Shown here: positions 62,886 through 64,000 of the stretch, one piece after another
Layout of the letters: every line of letters starts with the position of its first letter
Numbering within the stretch: position 1 is the stretch's first letter
Source of the DNA: Paenibacillus sp. SYP-B4298
GTDB taxonomy: Bacteria > Bacillota > Bacilli > Paenibacillales > Paenibacillaceae
DNA length: 64,000 bases
Assembly: GCF_027627475.1 (NCBI RefSeq)
Contig: NZ_CP115484.1
Location: 4,258,501 to 4,322,500 of the forward strand
Direction of reading: 5' to 3'
Notes under the pieces: model-generated
What the model was told of the DNA's origin: nothing
The model's input: only the letters and a program-made list of their open reading frames with translations
Databases searched by the model: none
Made by a program: the position numbers and the translations under genes

Positions 62886-63974
62886 CTATTCACCATGGCT
62901 TTCAAAATGATTATATCCTCGCTTATATAGCGCCATCCGCTCTTGTTCACTGCGCTCCAGCCATACGCCCGGAACCCCGGCCTCTGTATAACCGATCGGG
63001 TACAATGGAATTCCGTGCCGATTCAGCTCCTCCTTCATCTCACCCACAGCCTGCTTCGGCATCGTCCCCACGAGCACATAATCCTCACCGCCATACAGGA
63101 TCCAGTCCAGCGGATTTTTACCTGTCCGCTCGCCGTAGCGGCTCATGCTGGCGCTGCGCGGCAGCAACCGCTCGTTCAGTACAAGCGACAGGCCAGATGC
63201 CTCGGCAATCTCCCAGGCCTCGCTAGCCAGCCCATCGCTGACATCATTCAGCGCATGACAGCAGCCCTGCCGAAGGAGCAGGCGTCCCGCCTCCACCGAA
63301 GGCCGGGGCCTGCGATGGGCGCGCACCAGCGCCTCCGTCCCATGCTCCTCCGCCAGCTCCAGCGCTCTGGCTGCCAGCTCAGGCTCAGACAGACTCCGTT
63401 GCTGCTTGGACAGCGTTAGCAGATAATCAAGTCCGGCAGCGGATAGACCCAGTGGCCCAGTGACGAATACCGCATCACCCACCTGTGCGCCTGACCGGTA
63501 CAGACTGCGCCCGCGCTCGACCACCCCGGTCAACGTTACAGACAGCACGAGCTGGGATGGCGACCCGGTCGTATCTCCGCCGACGACCGTGATGCCGTAT
63601 TGCTGGGCACAGGCGTACAGCCCATCATATACGCGCCGCATGCGCTCGCTTCCGAAGGAACGGGGTACGCTAGCAGCGATGACCGCATGGCGGGGAATGC
63701 CTCCCATGGCTGCAATATCGCTAACATTGGAGGCCAGCGCCTTGTAGCCGATGTCCTCATCTTGCATCGTCAGCGAATTGAAATGGATCGTCTCCACCAT
63801 CGTATCGACCGTCATCAGCATATCCCATGCTGGGGAACCTGACTTCTCATCCCCTCCGCGCAGCTCCACCACAGCCGCATCGTCTCCGATTCCGAAGATG
63901 ACACCCTTCTCCCGCTGCCAGGACGCGCTCTGCCGGTTATCCGTCCAACTGCGAATACTTGCGAACTCATCCAA
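62886..63974 (-). CDS. thiL: Thiamine-monophosphate kinase
   Basis: A 362-residue ThiL: GIGDDAAVV, the TVDTMVETIHF metal/ATP segment, ASNVSDIAAMGGIPRHAV, VVGGDTTGSPSQLVLSVTLTG, DVSDGLASE and YGGEDYVLVGT. It phosphorylates thiamine phosphate to thiamine diphosphate. The start is TTG 63974 with GGAGG 7 bases before. It heads the thiL-tsaE-tsaB-rimI-tsaD operon, the same order as in B. subtilis. Confidence 0.95.
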   Translation of the reverse strand: MDEFASIRSWTDNRQSASWQREKGVIFGIGDDAAVVELRGGDEKSGSPAWDMLMTVDTMVETIHFNSLTMQDEDIGYKALASNVSDIAAMGGIPRHAVIAASVPRSFGSERMRRVYDGLYACAQQYGITVVGGDTTGSPSQLVLSVTLTGVVERGRSLYRSGAQVGDAVFVTGPLGLSAAGLDYLLTLSKQQRSLSEPELAARALELAEEHGTEALVRAHRRPRPSVEAGRLLLRQGCCHALNDVSDGLASEAWEIAEASGLSLVLNERLLPRSASMSRYGERTGKNPLDWILYGGEDYVLVGTMPKQAVGEMKEELNRHGIPLYPIGYTEAGVPGVWLERSEQERMALYKRGYNHFESHGE

Positions 63975-64000
63975 GCCGCATCCTCCTCAATGAACTGTTC

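Overview
The window reads as chromosome from a Paenibacillus-type member of the Bacillota (Paenibacillus, Cohnella or a close relative). The evidence is moderately high G+C with AT-rich islands, strong GGAGG ribosome sites, frequent TTG/GTG starts, SLH-anchored surface proteins, CIRCE, Zur and Fur operators, a tyrosine T-box, and a housekeeping backbone syntenic (from memory) with the groESL-tat-tsaD-thiL segment of Bacillus subtilis. No rRNA, tRNA, CRISPR array or intact insertion sequence was seen.

Layout. 1-9.4 kb: a truncated carotenoid-type desaturase, a DedA membrane protein, a Zur-controlled CobW-family zinc GTPase, and a three-gene signalling operon (hybrid kinase with three receiver domains, CheR-like methyltransferase, receiver-PAS-kinase). 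9.5-11.2 kb: an AT-rich island with small unknown genes, a broken ISL3 transposase and an orphan C-terminal gene fragment. 11.2-14.4 kb: an EamA transporter behind an FMN riboswitch (probably riboflavin uptake) and glycogen synthase. 14.5-26.8 kb: a large Fur-controlled heme locus with two divergent operons: two complete FecCD-type ABC importers, a membrane NEAT protein, a 1485-residue NEAT/SLH protein, and an ABC ATPase fused in frame to an IsdG-type heme monooxygenase. 26.9-28.5 kb: tyrS with its T-box. 28.5-32.8 kb: a 7TM double-kinase sensor with a BTAD response regulator. 33-35.8 kb: groESL with CIRCE, then a YpmS-like protein. 36.1-38.5 kb: kduI-deoR-kduD. 38.6-42.6 kb: proline dehydrogenase, an IS1182 remnant, HxlR/RidA, a type-B esterase. 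42.7-51.1 kb: two paralogous PspA-PspC-PspA-LiaI-like envelope-stress operons flanking a CE4 deacetylase, the second ending in a LiaSR-like two-component system. 51.2-64 kb: tatC, tatA, a MogA/MoaB protein, 5-formyl-THF cyclo-ligase, an ABC-F protein, a dense DnaA-box cluster, a coiled-coil protein plus phosphodiester glycosidase pair, a cellulase-like protein, and the thiL-tsaE-tsaB-rimI-tsaD operon.

How the genes work together. In the heme locus, surface NEAT proteins would capture heme and pass it to lipoproteins; two permease/ATPase sets would import it, and the fused monooxygenase would release iron. The two psp/lia operons share a conserved upstream block, so the single LiaSR-like system probably drives both. 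TsaB, TsaD and TsaE make the tRNA t6A modification.

The points most worth a second look are the ATPase-IsdG fusion with an internal ribosome site, the DnaA-box cluster beside the ABC-F gene, the FMN riboswitch on a DMT transporter, the duplicated psp/lia operons with a shared promoter block, and the cheR frame that lacks a normal start codon.
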